A DNA stretch of 64,000 bases from Luteimonas viscosa (GCF_008244685.1 NZ_VTFT01000001.1:537248-601247), one strand, 5' to 3'. Shown: positions 35,016-44,157, numbered from the stretch's first letter. The notes: generated from the letters alone by a model not told the origin. Program-made: numbers and translations.

Positions 35016-35498
35016 TCAGTGCTGGTGACCGCCCTCGCCGTGCACGTGGCCATGCTCGATCTCGACCGGTGCGGCCTCGCGCACCTCGACGATCTCGATC
35101 TCGAAGTGCAGGTCCTTGCCGGCCATCGGGTGGTTGAGGTCGACATCGACCACGCTCAGGCCGACCTTCTGCACCGTCACCGCGCGCGGGCCGAAGTTGG
35201 TGTTGAGCACCACCTGCTGGCCGGGTGCGAGCTTTTGCGCCCCGAAGTGCTTCTTCGGCACGCGCTGGGTGAGGTTGTCGCGGCGTTCGCCGTAGGCCTC
35301 CGCGGCCGGCACGTCGACGCCGAAGCTGTCGCCGGCCTCGTGGCCGTCGAGCGCCTTGTCCAGGCCGGGGATGACGTTGCCGTGCCCGGCCAGGATCGCC
35401 AGCGGCTCGCCGCCCTCCTTCGACGACTCCAGCGGCGCCTGGCCGACCTCGGAGAGGGTGTAGTGGAAACGCACGACGCGGTCTTTCTCGATCTTCAT
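35016..35498 (-). CDS. slyD: SlyD-type FKBP peptidyl-prolyl isomerase
   Basis: SlyD is a cytoplasmic chaperone and prolyl isomerase that can also handle nickel. The 160 residues have the split FKBP domain (VVRFHYTL, GHGNVIPGLDKAL) around the insert-in-flap region. The C terminus is short and His-rich (IEHGHVHGEGGHQH), the metal-binding tail of the family. It is a monocistronic gene divergent from an NlpC/P60 lipoprotein gene. Confidence 0.93.
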   Translation of the reverse strand: MKIEKDRVVRFHYTLSEVGQAPLESSKEGGEPLAILAGHGNVIPGLDKALDGHEAGDSFGVDVPAAEAYGERRDNLTQRVPKKHFGAQKLAPGQQVVLNTNFGPRAVTVQKVGLSVVDVDLNHPMAGKDLHFEIEIVEVREAAPVEIEHGHVHGEGGHQH

Positions 35499-35565
35499 GG
35501 GCGCTCGCTGGCGCGGCGCGGGCCGCGGCTTGTCTGGACGGGAAGGCCGGGGCAGGATGCCGCGC

Positions 35566-36186
35566 ATGGAATCGATCCGCGCCCGCATCCCCGCCCCGGT
35601 CGACGGGGCCGCGCATTATCCGGCCTCCGCCGCGGCAACGCCAACCGCGCGCAGCCGACCGCGCCGCCCGCCCGCGGGCGTGGCCCTGCTGGCGCTGGCG
35701 CTGGTTGCGCTGGTGGCCGGCTGCGGCCGCGACGATGTGCGTCCCACGACGCGCCCTGCCGCCACGGTCCCGGCGCGCGAGTGGCCGGTGGTGGCGCCGG
35801 GCGATCCGGCGGCGGCCAATGCGGTGCTGATGCGCGCGATCAGCCTGGTCGGCACGCCCTACCGCTACGGCGGCAACACCCCCGAGGGCGGCTTCGACTG
35901 CAGCGGACTGGTCAACTACGTGTTCCGCGACATGCTCGACCTGAAGCTGCCCCGCACCTCCCGCGACCTGGCGGCCTATCAGGGGCCGAAGATCGAGCCG
36001 CAGCGCCTGGCGGCCGCCGACCTGGTGTTCTTCGGCAGCGGTTCGCAGGTCACCCACGTCGGCATCTACGTGGGCGAAGGCCGCTTCGTGCATGCACCGA
36101 GCACCGGCGGCACGGTCCGCCTGGACCACCTGGACGGCAGCTACTGGCGCCGCAACTACACCGGCGCCAAGCGGGTCCTGCGCTGA
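35566..36186 (+). CDS. NlpC/P60 cell-wall peptidase, putative lipoprotein
   Basis: This peptidase should cut peptide stems of peptidoglycan. The C-terminal NlpC/P60 domain has catalytic Cys112 (GGFDCSGLV), His164 (VTHVGIY) and a third polar residue near His176 (FVHAPS). The N terminus has an unusually long basic leader before a hydrophobic stretch ending in LVAGC, so lipidation is likely. ATG 35566 is preferred because AGGA lies eight bases upstream; 35557 is an alternative. A paralogue follows 120 bases later. Confidence 0.85.
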   Translation: MESIRARIPAPVDGAAHYPASAAATPTARSRPRRPPAGVALLALALVALVAGCGRDDVRPTTRPAATVPAREWPVVAPGDPAAANAVLMRAISLVGTPYRYGGNTPEGGFDCSGLVNYVFRDMLDLKLPRTSRDLAAYQGPKIEPQRLAAADLVFFGSGSQVTHVGIYVGEGRFVHAPSTGGTVRLDHLDGSYWRRNYTGAKRVLR

Positions 36187-36200
36187 AGCTGAATGCGAAT

Positions 36201-36249
36201 TGTGAGCAGAATCACAGACTTGGACAGGTTTGTATAACCGGGATTTAAC
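36201..36249 (+). promoter_or_regulatory. Perfect Clp/CRP-type site with downstream promoter
   Basis: TGTGA-GCAGAA-TCACA (36201-36216) matches the CRP consensus at all ten core positions. Downstream are TTGGAC (36220-36225), 18 bases, TTTAAC (36244-36249), and an alternative -10, TATAAC (36233-36238). Depending on the start, the site lies about 37 to 48 bases upstream, where CRP-like proteins activate. In Xanthomonadaceae the CRP homologue Clp binds the same consensus. The target would be the second NlpC/P60 gene. Confidence 0.7.
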
Positions 36250-36306
36250 ATCACGCCAGTTTCACTCGGGCACACTCCGCCCAGCCCCGCACCTTGTGAA
36301 GCCCGC

Positions 36307-37005
36307 GTGACGACAGCACCGACCCCGTCCGGCCGACCCGTCCTTCGCTCCAGACCGGCCAGACAGGGGATCCTCGTCGCCCTCTGCGGCAGCCTGCTGG
36401 GCCTCGCCTCGCTGCCCGCTTTCGCCGGCCCCGGACTCGCCGGCGATTCCGCCGACGTCCTCGCCGCCCCGGCCTCCGTGACCCGCAACCTCGTCGCCGA
36501 CCCGCTGCGCATCGCGGACCGCGACGTGATGTTCGCCAGCGACGTCGACCAGCAGATCCTGGCGGCCGCTGCCGCGCTGCAGGCCGCACAGGCTGCGGAG
36601 GCGAAGCAGGAGGGGCGCGCCCAGTCCCTGCTCCGGCGCGGCCTGGCCCTGCTCGGCACCCCTTACCGCTGGGGCGGCACCTCGCCCGAGGGCGGTTTCG
36701 ACTGCAGCGGCCTGGTCGGCTACGTGTTCCGCACCGCGCTCGGCATCGAACTGCCGCGGGTCTCGCGCGACATGGCGCGCGATGGCCAGCAGGTCGAGCG
36801 CACCGCGCTGGTGCCGGGCGACCTGGTGTTCTTCGGCCGTCGCGGCAAGCGCGTCGACCATGTCGGCATCTACATCGGCGAAGGCCGCTTCCTGCACGCA
36901 CCGCGCACCGGCCGCGACGTCACCGTGTCGGAGCTCGACACCGGCTACTGGAGCCGCAAGTTCCTGCAGGCGCGCCGGGTGGCCGGACTCGGCACCGAGA
37001 GCTGA
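36307..37005 (+). CDS. NlpC/P60 cell-wall peptidase, exported
   Basis: The second NlpC/P60 peptidase has 232 residues. A signal peptide (ILVALCGSLLGLASLPAFA) is followed by an alanine-rich helical region (about 75-115), then the catalytic domain with Cys133 (GGFDCSGLV), His185 (VDHVGIY) and His197 (LHAPR). It is closely similar to the upstream lipoprotein in the catalytic domain, so the pair arose by duplication. GTG 36307 is the start. A Clp-type site precedes it and an intrinsic terminator follows. Confidence 0.88.
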   Translation: MTTAPTPSGRPVLRSRPARQGILVALCGSLLGLASLPAFAGPGLAGDSADVLAAPASVTRNLVADPLRIADRDVMFASDVDQQILAAAAALQAAQAAEAKQEGRAQSLLRRGLALLGTPYRWGGTSPEGGFDCSGLVGYVFRTALGIELPRVSRDMARDGQQVERTALVPGDLVFFGRRGKRVDHVGIYIGEGRFLHAPRTGRDVTVSELDTGYWSRKFLQARRVAGLGTES

Positions 37006-37036
37006 TCCGCCGCGCACGTCGCTGCATGCGAAGAAG

Positions 37037-37061
37037 GCCGCCCCAGGGCGGCTTTTTTCTT
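37037..37061 (+). terminator. Intrinsic terminator after the NlpC/P60 pair
   Basis: GCCGCC (37037-37042) pairs with GGCGGC (37047-37052) around a four-base loop and is followed by TTTTTTCTT. It lies 31 bases after the stop codon. Confidence 0.9.
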
Positions 37062-37425
37062 GGGCGCTTTGCAAGTGGGCGTTCCGACCGGAAGCGGATT
37101 GGCGACTGCTCGTCAGGGCAGAAGCCCTCGTCTTGCCAGCCTTCGGGCCGGGGTCGTTCCGGGCCGGGGCTTGCTCCTCGGCTCGATCAGCCCGAGCGGA
37201 GAGCGATCTCCGGGCGCCAGGACGCGGCGTCAGTCCGAACTGTTGCCATGGACTTCTCGATTGCTGGTCACCTCTGCGGCGGAGCAATCTTTGCGCTACA
37301 GCCGGCCTGGACGTGCCATCGCACCCGATCAGCTTGGGGCTCGTGGAAGCACCACCGGGCAGTCGTCCGGCGCGATGCTAGTATCCCGACGCCCGCACGC
37401 ATCGCGGCGTTTCCGGGGAGAAGGG
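37062..37425. other. Intergenic gap without a recognised gene
   Basis: About 360 bases between a terminator and a small membrane-protein gene. An open frame from 37060 reads into the downstream gene but its first 122 residues are Arg/Ser/Gly-rich and resemble no protein. A TGCTAGTAT element near 37376 could be part of a promoter. Nothing else was recognised. Confidence 0.4.
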
Positions 37426-37842
37426 ATGGTCCGTTCGACGCTTGCCGTGCTGCTGGGCCTGCTGGTCGCGCTCGCGGCGATGCTGTTGCTCGAGTACCTC
37501 GGGATGTCGCTGTTCCCGCTGCCGCCGGGGATCGACCTGGACAACGAACAGGACCTCGCCCGCCTCGTCGCCTCCGCCTCGATCGGCAAGAAGCTCTGGG
37601 TGCTGGCGGGCTGGACCGTCGCCGCGCTCGCCGGTGGCTGGGTGGCCGCGCGGACCAGCCGCCGGCATCGCACCGGCGCTGCACTGTGGGTCGGCGCACT
37701 GATCGTGGCCGGCGTGTTGCTCAATGCCGCGCTGCTGCCGCACCCGGCGTGGATGATCGTCGCCGGCGTGCTGCTGCCGATGCCCGTGGCGTGGTTCGCG
37801 GCACGCCTGGCGACGCCCCGTCCGCCGCGCCAGCCCACCTGA
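37426..37842 (+). CDS. Small membrane protein of unknown function
   Basis: The 138-residue product starts MVRSTLAVLLGLLVALAAMLLLEYLGMSLFPLP and has four hydrophobic segments (about 5-25, 60-80, 88-105 and 108-125). The ATG at 37426 follows GGGGAGAAGGG. The first helix plus the Phe-Pro-Leu-Pro loop is reminiscent of small uncharacterised Xanthomonad membrane proteins, but no family is recognised. It is 21 bases upstream of a BASS transporter and probably co-transcribed. Confidence 0.72.
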   Translation: MVRSTLAVLLGLLVALAAMLLLEYLGMSLFPLPPGIDLDNEQDLARLVASASIGKKLWVLAGWTVAALAGGWVAARTSRRHRTGAALWVGALIVAGVLLNAALLPHPAWMIVAGVLLPMPVAWFAARLATPRPPRQPT

Positions 37843-37863
37843 TCCCGCTACCGGAGTCCCCCG

Positions 37864-38745
37864 ATGCAGGCATCCCTGCTGACCACCGTGCTGCTGCCGC
37901 TCGCGCTGGGCGTGATCATGCTCGGCCTCGGCCTGGGCCTGACCCCCGACGACTTCAGGCGGGTGGCGCGCTACCCGCGCGCGGTGCTGCTGGGGCTGTT
38001 CCTGCAGACCGGTGTCCTGCCGTGGGTGGCGTTCGGGCTGGCGCTGGGGTTCCGGCTGTCGCCGGAACTGGCCGTGGGCCTGATGCTGCTGGCGGCCTCG
38101 CCCGGCGGCGCCACCGCCAACATCTACAGCCACCTCGCCCACGGCGACGTGGCGCTCAACATCACCCTCACCGCCATCAACAGCCTGTTGTGCCTGGTCA
38201 CGCTGCCGGTGATTCTCAACCTGTCGCTGGAATACTTCCTCGGCGCCGGCCAGTACGTGCCGCCGCCGGTGCGCAAGATCGTCGAGGTCGCGCTGATCAT
38301 CGTGCTGCCGGTGGCGATCGGCATGCTGGTGCGCCGCTTCGCGCCCGGTTTCGCCGCGCGCATGGAGAAGCCGATCCGGTTGCTGTCGGTGCTGGTGCTC
38401 GCGTTGCTGATCGTGGCCGCGGTGGCGCAGGAATGGAGCACGCTGCTGGCCTCGTTCGCCACAGTCGGCCTGGCCTGCCTGCTGTTCAACCTCGCCAGCA
38501 TGGGCACCGGCTATGCCGCGCCGCTGGCGATCCGCCTGCCGCGCAGGCAGGCGATCGCGATCGCGATGGAAATCGGCATCCACAACGGCACCCTGGCGAT
38601 CTTCATCGCGCTCAACGTGCTGGGCAACGCCGCGATGTCGATCCCGGCGGCGGTCTACAGCCTGCTGATGTTCCTCACCGCGGCGCTGTTCGGCTGGCGG
38701 ATGGCGCGCCGCGAACGCGCGGCCGCCTCACCGGATCAGACGTAG
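37864..38745 (+). CDS. Bile acid:sodium symporter (BASS) family transporter
   Basis: The 293 residues form about nine or ten membrane helices. Family motifs include LGLGLGLTPDDF at the N terminus, LLAASPGGATANIYSHLA and EIGIHNGTLAIFIALNVL. Bacterial members carry varied organic anions, and the substrate here is unknown. A GGAG ribosome site precedes the ATG. Confidence 0.86.
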   Translation: MQASLLTTVLLPLALGVIMLGLGLGLTPDDFRRVARYPRAVLLGLFLQTGVLPWVAFGLALGFRLSPELAVGLMLLAASPGGATANIYSHLAHGDVALNITLTAINSLLCLVTLPVILNLSLEYFLGAGQYVPPPVRKIVEVALIIVLPVAIGMLVRRFAPGFAARMEKPIRLLSVLVLALLIVAAVAQEWSTLLASFATVGLACLLFNLASMGTGYAAPLAIRLPRRQAIAIAMEIGIHNGTLAIFIALNVLGNAAMSIPAAVYSLLMFLTAALFGWRMARRERAAASPDQT

Positions 38746-39215
38746 GCGATCATCCGCCCGGCGACGACGATCGCCGGCCAGGCCAGCAGCGACACCGCGG
38801 CGCTGACGCGCGCGGCCATGGGCACGTCCGCCGCCCATGCGTCGCGACCACGCCCGGCCCATGCATGGAACAGCGCCACGTTGGCCAACGCCACCAGCAC
38901 CAGCGCCAGCTTGACCCGCATCACCGGATGGCCCGACAGCGCCACCGCATCCGCCGCGAACAGGGCAACGCCGCTGCACACCGCGATCGCGACGCCGACC
39001 GCGGCGATCCGGCCCAGCGTCCGCACCGTCTCGACCAGCGGGAATGCACGTCCCGCCCCGAGCAGGCGCAGGTCCATCAGCAGCGCCGGGCCGAGCAGCA
39101 GGCCGAGGCCGAGCAGGTGCGACACGTTCACGAAGGCGTAGGACAACCCGCCGCCGCGCATCCAGTCGCCGAGCGCGGACGATTCGAGTGCGACCGCGGC
39201 CGACGCGATCGCCAT
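38736..39215 (-). CDS. Four-helix membrane protein of unknown function, DUF6644-like
   Basis: The 159 residues include four hydrophobic helices. SYAFVNVSHLLGLGLLLGPALLMDLRLLG and GVALFAADAVALSGHPVMRVKLALVLVALANVALFHAW resemble small membrane proteins that co-occur with DUF6152 genes. The start at 39215 lies four bases after the stop of such a gene. The 3' end overlaps the convergent BASS gene by ten bases. The family assignment is from memory of similar neighbourhoods and is tentative. Confidence 0.7.
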   Translation of the reverse strand: MAIASAAVALESSALGDWMRGGGLSYAFVNVSHLLGLGLLLGPALLMDLRLLGAGRAFPLVETVRTLGRIAAVGVAIAVCSGVALFAADAVALSGHPVMRVKLALVLVALANVALFHAWAGRGRDAWAADVPMAARVSAAVSLLAWPAIVVAGRMIAYV

Positions 39216-39219
39216 CGAC

Positions 39220-39573
39220 TCAGCGCAGCTCGATCGTCTTCCCGTCGACGACGATGCGCTCGGCCCGCAGTTCCGGGCTGCCGTCGTTGCGCGGGTAGCC
39301 CTCGATGGTGACGGTCTTCCCCTCGGCGAGCGCACCGTCGGCCATCCCGCGCGCAGTCATGCGCGAGACCGGCGCGAGGATGACGTCCCAGCGCTTGCCC
39401 TCGTGCTCCACCACCACCTGCGCATGGGGGTTGGCGATGCGCACCTCGGCCAGCGGGGCGTCGAATCGCATCACCCGCTCGGCGTCGTAGGAACCCCATC
39501 CGTGATGGGCGAGCACCGGTACGGCGCACAGGGCGGCGGCGAGTGCGAGGCAGCGGATCATCATGCGGCGCAT
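39220..39573 (-). CDS. DUF6152-family exported small protein
   Basis: The 117-residue product has a signal peptide (MIRCLALAAALCAVPVLA) followed by HHGWGSYDAERVMRFDAPLAEVRIANPHAQV, the hallmark of DUF6152 proteins. The rest is a small beta-rich domain. GGGAGA precedes the ATG at 39573. It is coupled to the downstream four-helix membrane protein. The function is unknown. Confidence 0.8.
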   Translation of the reverse strand: MRRMMIRCLALAAALCAVPVLAHHGWGSYDAERVMRFDAPLAEVRIANPHAQVVVEHEGKRWDVILAPVSRMTARGMADGALAEGKTVTIEGYPRNDGSPELRAERIVVDGKTIELR

Positions 39574-39704
39574 GGCGGCGTCTCCCGGGACGGTGTCGGA
39601 GACTGCATCCGTATCACAACGGGCGTTAACGCGAAATCGCATCGTGCCGCGGCGATCGCGCGACCGGGCGGCGCCTGTTCCGGCGCCATCCGCCGTGTCG
39701 GCCC

Positions 39705-41117
39705 CTACTCCACCGCCTTGAACTCGCCGTACGGCTCGAGCTGTTCGGCGATCGCCGGGCCGTCGCCGACGACGACGATCGACTGTTGCTCCGGATCGAA
39801 ATACCTGCGCGCGATCGCCTGCACCTGCGCAGCCTCCACCTCGCGGATCCTCGGCACGTAGCTGGCGAGGAAATCCGAGGGCAGGCCGACCAGCCAGTTC
39901 GACGCCAGCGTCGCGGCCACCGCGCCCTGCAGCTGGTTGCTGATCAGGTAGCCACCGGCGACGTAGCGCTTGGTGTCGAGCAGTTCCTGCTCCGGCACCG
40001 GTTCGTCGGCGAGGCGCTCGAACTCCGCGAAGAATTCCTTCAGCGACGCGCCCGTGACCTCGTTGCGCACGTCGGCGCCGGCCTGCACGCGCCCGCCGAC
40101 GCGCGATGGCGCGAACCCCGCGCTGGCGCCGTAGGTGTAACCCTTGTCCTCGCGCAGGTTCTGGTTGACGCGACTGCTGAAACCGCCGCCGAGCACGGTG
40201 CCGGCCAGGATCGCCGGCACGTAGTCCGGATCCGTGGCCGGGATCGCGGGCCTGCCGATCCGCAAGGTCGACTGCACGCTGCCGTCGCGCTGGATCAGCA
40301 CCCGGCTGGGCGTGACGCTGCGCGGCGCGGCGGGGGTGTCCGGGGCCTCGGCGCCTAGCGCCTTCCAGTCCCCGAACGCCGCCTCGGCGAGACGAAAAGC
40401 CTCGGTCGGTGCGACGCGCCCCGTGACCACCAGCAGCGCGCGGTCCGGGTGGAAACGCAGGGCGTGCGCCTCGCGCAGCGCCGCCGGCGTGACGCCGGCG
40501 ATCGAAGCCTCGGTCTGCTGCACGCGGGCGTAGGGATGGTCGCCGTAGGTCGCGGCCAGCAGGGCGCGGGTGGCCTTGAACGACGGCTGCGCCTCGGCGG
40601 CCTTCAGCGCCTGCAGCGCATTGGCCTGGGCCAGCCTGACCTCGTTTTCTGGGAACGTCGGCGTGCGCACGATCTCGGCCAGCAGCTCCAGCATCGGCGC
40701 GGCGTGGCTGGTGAGCGCGTCGGCATACACCATCACCCCGTCGTTGCTGGCGCTGGCGCCGACGCTGCCGCCGAACGACTGCGCGGTTTCCGCGATCGCG
40801 CGCGAATCGCGCTGCGCGGTGCCTTCGGCGAGCAGGCCCGCGAACAGGCTGGCGAAGCCGGGCGCGTCCGCCGCATCGGCAGCGAACCCGGCGTTGCGGA
40901 CCGCCAGCACGTAATCCACGCGCGGCATGCCGTCGCGCGGCACCACCCAGACCTCGAGCCCGTTGGGGAGCGTCTTCTTCCCGATCTGCGCCACCGGCAG
41001 CGGCTTGTCCTCGCCGTAGGGCGGCAGGTCCTTCGGCAGGGCGGCGGGCGCGGCGGACAGCGCCCCCGACAGCGTGGTGCACAGGGCGAGCGCGAGCAGT
41101 TTCATCGACGTCTTCAT
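39705..41117 (-). CDS. M16-family peptidase-like protein lacking the zinc motif
   Basis: The exported 470-residue protein has the M16 (pitrilysin/insulinase) fold: LPNGLEVWVVPRDGMPRVDYVLAVRNAG and the C-terminal half-domain with NQNLREDKGYTYG. Where active members have HxxEH, this one reads GFASLFAGLLAEG, so zinc cannot be bound there. It probably works as the inactive partner of the neighbouring active M16 peptidase, as in other periplasmic M16 pairs. The genes are ten bases apart. Confidence 0.88.
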   Translation of the reverse strand: MKTSMKLLALALCTTLSGALSAAPAALPKDLPPYGEDKPLPVAQIGKKTLPNGLEVWVVPRDGMPRVDYVLAVRNAGFAADAADAPGFASLFAGLLAEGTAQRDSRAIAETAQSFGGSVGASASNDGVMVYADALTSHAAPMLELLAEIVRTPTFPENEVRLAQANALQALKAAEAQPSFKATRALLAATYGDHPYARVQQTEASIAGVTPAALREAHALRFHPDRALLVVTGRVAPTEAFRLAEAAFGDWKALGAEAPDTPAAPRSVTPSRVLIQRDGSVQSTLRIGRPAIPATDPDYVPAILAGTVLGGGFSSRVNQNLREDKGYTYGASAGFAPSRVGGRVQAGADVRNEVTGASLKEFFAEFERLADEPVPEQELLDTKRYVAGGYLISNQLQGAVAATLASNWLVGLPSDFLASYVPRIREVEAAQVQAIARRYFDPEQQSIVVVGDGPAIAEQLEPYGEFKAVE

Positions 41118-41127
41118 GGTCGTCTCC

Positions 41128-42513
41128 TCAGTCGTTCGCCGGCGGCGCGGCGTCGCGCGCGGCGAGCATGGCCTCGGGCACCCGGTCGATCACCGTGCGG
41201 TTGGCGGCGGTCAGGTAGGTGCTCGCGGCGCGCTGCACGTCCTGCGAGCTCACCGCGTCGATCCAGCCGGGAATCTCGTTGGCCACGTTGGCGTCGCCCC
41301 ACAGCAACTGCAGCTTGGCCAGGTTGTCGGCGCGCGAGACGAACGACTCCATGCCGTTGTACCAGTCGGCCAGCAGCTGGGTCTTGATCCGCGCCAGGGT
41401 GGCGTTGTCGACGCCCTCCGCGACGATCTTCGCCACTTCCTCGTCCACCGCCGCGACCACCGCATCCGCATCGGTGGTCGGCTTGTACAGCGCGAACACG
41501 GTGAACAGGGTCGGCCCGTTGTATTCCCACTCGCTGGTGAGGCCATAGAGCGAATCGACGTTGAGCGCCAGTTCGCGGCCCTTCACCAGGCCCTGGTACA
41601 GGCGCGAGGCATCGCCGTTGGCGAGCAGCGCGCCGAGCACCGACATCGCCGGCTGGTCGCGGCTGCCGCGGTCGGGCATCTTCCACGACATCGCGATCGC
41701 CGGCACCTGCGCGAGCTTGTCGGGCTGCTGGATGCGCTTTTCCTTCGTGTTCAGGCCTTCGCTGAAGTCCGGGCCCTCCGGCACCGGACGCGCGGTGATT
41801 TCGCCGAAGTACTTCTCCGCGAGCGCGAAGCCCTGCTCGGGCGTGATGTCGCCGGCCAGGCCGAGCACCGCGTTGTTGGGGCCGTAGTAGTCGCGGTGGA
41901 AGGCCTTCACGTCGTCGAGCGTGGCCGATTCGAGATCCTCGAAGCTGCCGTAGCCGTCGTGGTTGTTCTCCCACTTCTCGAAGGCGTTGAAGCCCACGTC
42001 CAGCCACATGAAGCCGCCGTAGGGCTGGTTCTGCACGTTGACCCGGATCTCCTCCTTCACCACGTCCTGCTGGTTCTTCAGGGTGGCCGGGTTGAAGTCG
42101 AGCATCGTCATGCGGTCGGCCTCGAGCCACAGGATCGGCTCGATCGCCGACGAGGGCGCGATCTCGATGTAGTTGGTGAAATCCGGACGCGTGGAGCCGT
42201 TGTTGCGGCCGCCACCGCCGGTGATCACGCGGTCGAACACGCCCTCGGGCGCGTTCTCCGAGCCCTCGAACATCAGGTGCTCGAACAGGTGCGCGAAGCC
42301 GGTGCGGTTGCGCGGCTCCAGGCGCATGCCGATGCCGTAGACCACGCTGACGCCGATGACGGGCGAACTGCGGTCCTCGGAGACGACCACCGTCAGCCCG
42401 TTGTCCAGCTTCTTCACCGCCACCGGGATGTCCCAGCGGTCGGAATCGGCGGCGAACGCGGGCGCCGCGCACAGCAGCATCGACAACAGCCACGCGGTTC
42501 GATACGGCTTCAT
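41128..42513 (-). CDS. Periplasmic M16 zinc metallopeptidase
   Basis: The protein has 461 residues with a signal peptide (TAWLLSMLLCAAPAFAAD). The inverted zinc motif is His75-Leu-Phe-Glu78-His79, and the third ligand lies in VVKEEIRVN (Glu154 or Glu155). It is the active half of a two-gene M16 system. M16 enzymes clear peptides or misfolded fragments; the substrate here is unknown. ATG 42513 is chosen over 42537 because it gives a clean signal peptide. Confidence 0.9.
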   Translation of the reverse strand: MKPYRTAWLLSMLLCAAPAFAADSDRWDIPVAVKKLDNGLTVVVSEDRSSPVIGVSVVYGIGMRLEPRNRTGFAHLFEHLMFEGSENAPEGVFDRVITGGGGRNNGSTRPDFTNYIEIAPSSAIEPILWLEADRMTMLDFNPATLKNQQDVVKEEIRVNVQNQPYGGFMWLDVGFNAFEKWENNHDGYGSFEDLESATLDDVKAFHRDYYGPNNAVLGLAGDITPEQGFALAEKYFGEITARPVPEGPDFSEGLNTKEKRIQQPDKLAQVPAIAMSWKMPDRGSRDQPAMSVLGALLANGDASRLYQGLVKGRELALNVDSLYGLTSEWEYNGPTLFTVFALYKPTTDADAVVAAVDEEVAKIVAEGVDNATLARIKTQLLADWYNGMESFVSRADNLAKLQLLWGDANVANEIPGWIDAVSSQDVQRAASTYLTAANRTVIDRVPEAMLAARDAAPPAND

Positions 42514-42633
42514 GGGCGCCCTTCCGGTCCGATGCACAGGCGCCTACCCTACCCCAGTGCAGTCCGTGCCAAGGGGGCCGGAAGTCATGTCCCCCGGCCC
42601 GGCCCCGAGGCAGGTCCACGGCGCGTGAACGCG

Positions 42634-43962
42634 TCAGGAGGGAGCCGAGTCCTCGACGCCGACGTTGCTCGACGCGCGCTCGTACACCTCGCGGTCGAGC
42701 AATCCGGTCTGCTTCGCCACCAGCACGGGCACCAGCACCTGCCCGGTGACGTTGGTCATCGTGCGCATCATGTCCAGCACCCGGTCGATCGCGTAGAGGA
42801 TGCCGATCGCCTCCAGCGGCAGGCCCGCGGCACTGAGCACCACGGTGGCCATGATCACCGCGGTCCCTGGCACGCCGGCGGTCCCGAAGCTGCCCAGCAC
42901 CGAGGCGAGGGCGATCACGAGGTACTGCCCGGTCGACAGCTCCAGGCCCATGTACTGGGCGATGAACACCGCCGCCAGCGCAGGGTAGATCGCGCCGCAG
43001 CCGTCCATCTTGATGCTCGCGCCCAGCGGCACCGCGAAACTGGCGTAGTCGCGGTCCACGCCGAGGTTGTGGGTGGCCGAGGTCAGCGACAGCGGCAGCG
43101 CGGCGAAACTGCTCGAGGCGACGAAGCCGATCTGCATCGCCGGCGCCGCGCCGCGGAAGAACTTCAGCGGATTGAGTCCGTGCGCCAGCAACAGCCCGCC
43201 GTACACCACGATGATGTGGAAAGCGCAGGCCGCGTACAGCGCGACCACGAACTTGCCCAGCGGCACCAGCTGCCCGAACCCGTAGCTGCCCACCAGCGCC
43301 GCGATCAGGCCGAAGGTGCCGATCGGCGTGGCCTCCAGCACGAAGCGGGTGACCTGGATCATCAGCTCTCGCGACTGGTCCATCAGCCCGCGCAGGCCGG
43401 CGGTCTTCGCGCCCAGCTTCACCAGCGCGAACCCCACCAGCCCGGCGAAGAAGATCACCTGCAGGATGGTGAAATTGCTGGGGACGATGACGTTCTGGCC
43501 GTCGCCGGTGCGGCCGACACCGAGCGCGGCCAGCGCGCGGAACGGATTCTCCGGCACGATGTTGAGCAGCACGTCGAGCGGTCCGGGCACCTCGCGCTGG
43601 CGATAGCTCTCGGCCACCGGCAGGCTGGCCAGGTCCACGCCCGCGCCCGGCCGGAAACCCCAGCCGAATGCGAGGCCGACACCCACCGCCAGCACCGCGG
43701 TGATGGCGAACCACAGCAGGGTGCGGCCGCCGAGGGCGGCGATCGAACGCTGGCCCGACAGCGCCCCGACCGCGCTCACCACGGCGAAGAACACCAGCGG
43801 GATCGCGATCATCTTGATCAGGTTGACGTAGACCGTGCCCAGCGGCCCGAACCACGTCTGCGCCGCCGGCCCCATCACCCAGCCGGCGAGCGCGCCCAGC
43901 ACGAACGCGGCGGCGACGCGCTGCCAGAACGGGATCTTCAGCCAGGCGTGGACGAGGCGCAT
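42634..43962 (-). CDS. Dicarboxylate/amino-acid:cation symporter (SDF family)
   Basis: The 442 residues have the GltP/DctA transporter fold. Signature stretches are VYVNLIKMIAIPLVFFAVVSAV, the serine-rich hairpin FVASSSFAALPLSL and GASIKMDGCGAIYP, a variant of the usual NMDGT motif. It likely imports glutamate, aspartate or C4-dicarboxylates with sodium or protons. The Lys and Cys changes in the NMDGT motif make the substrate hard to predict. Confidence 0.88.
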   Translation of the reverse strand: MRLVHAWLKIPFWQRVAAAFVLGALAGWVMGPAAQTWFGPLGTVYVNLIKMIAIPLVFFAVVSAVGALSGQRSIAALGGRTLLWFAITAVLAVGVGLAFGWGFRPGAGVDLASLPVAESYRQREVPGPLDVLLNIVPENPFRALAALGVGRTGDGQNVIVPSNFTILQVIFFAGLVGFALVKLGAKTAGLRGLMDQSRELMIQVTRFVLEATPIGTFGLIAALVGSYGFGQLVPLGKFVVALYAACAFHIIVVYGGLLLAHGLNPLKFFRGAAPAMQIGFVASSSFAALPLSLTSATHNLGVDRDYASFAVPLGASIKMDGCGAIYPALAAVFIAQYMGLELSTGQYLVIALASVLGSFGTAGVPGTAVIMATVVLSAAGLPLEAIGILYAIDRVLDMMRTMTNVTGQVLVPVLVAKQTGLLDREVYERASSNVGVEDSAPS

Positions 43963-44157
43963 GCGGGTTCCGCGGGACGGCAGGACACCTTAGCCGAGCG
44001 CGCCGCCTCTGGCGACGGCCGGGCTGGAACGCAGCACTGTCATGGGCGGGAAACCCGGGCAGGGCACAATGGTCGTCTTGTCGACCGCTCGGGGCGGACA
44101 TTGCCCAGCCGGACCGGCATACCCCACCGCCCTGTTGTTGTTGCACGACGCCCTTCG

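Noticed and set aside
35566..37005. The two NlpC/P60 genes as a prophage lysis cassette
   Set aside because: Both carry host-type export signals and no phage genes are nearby. A recent duplication of cell-wall peptidases explains them better.
37060..37425. Upstream extension of the 138-residue membrane protein
   Set aside because: The first 122 residues are Arg/Ser/Gly-rich, and GGGGAGAAGGG precedes the internal ATG at 37426.
41074..44157. A 1028-codon open extension upstream of the alkaline phosphatase start
   Set aside because: It is antisense to two M16 peptidases and the symporter. The signal peptide and family homology begin only at 44158.
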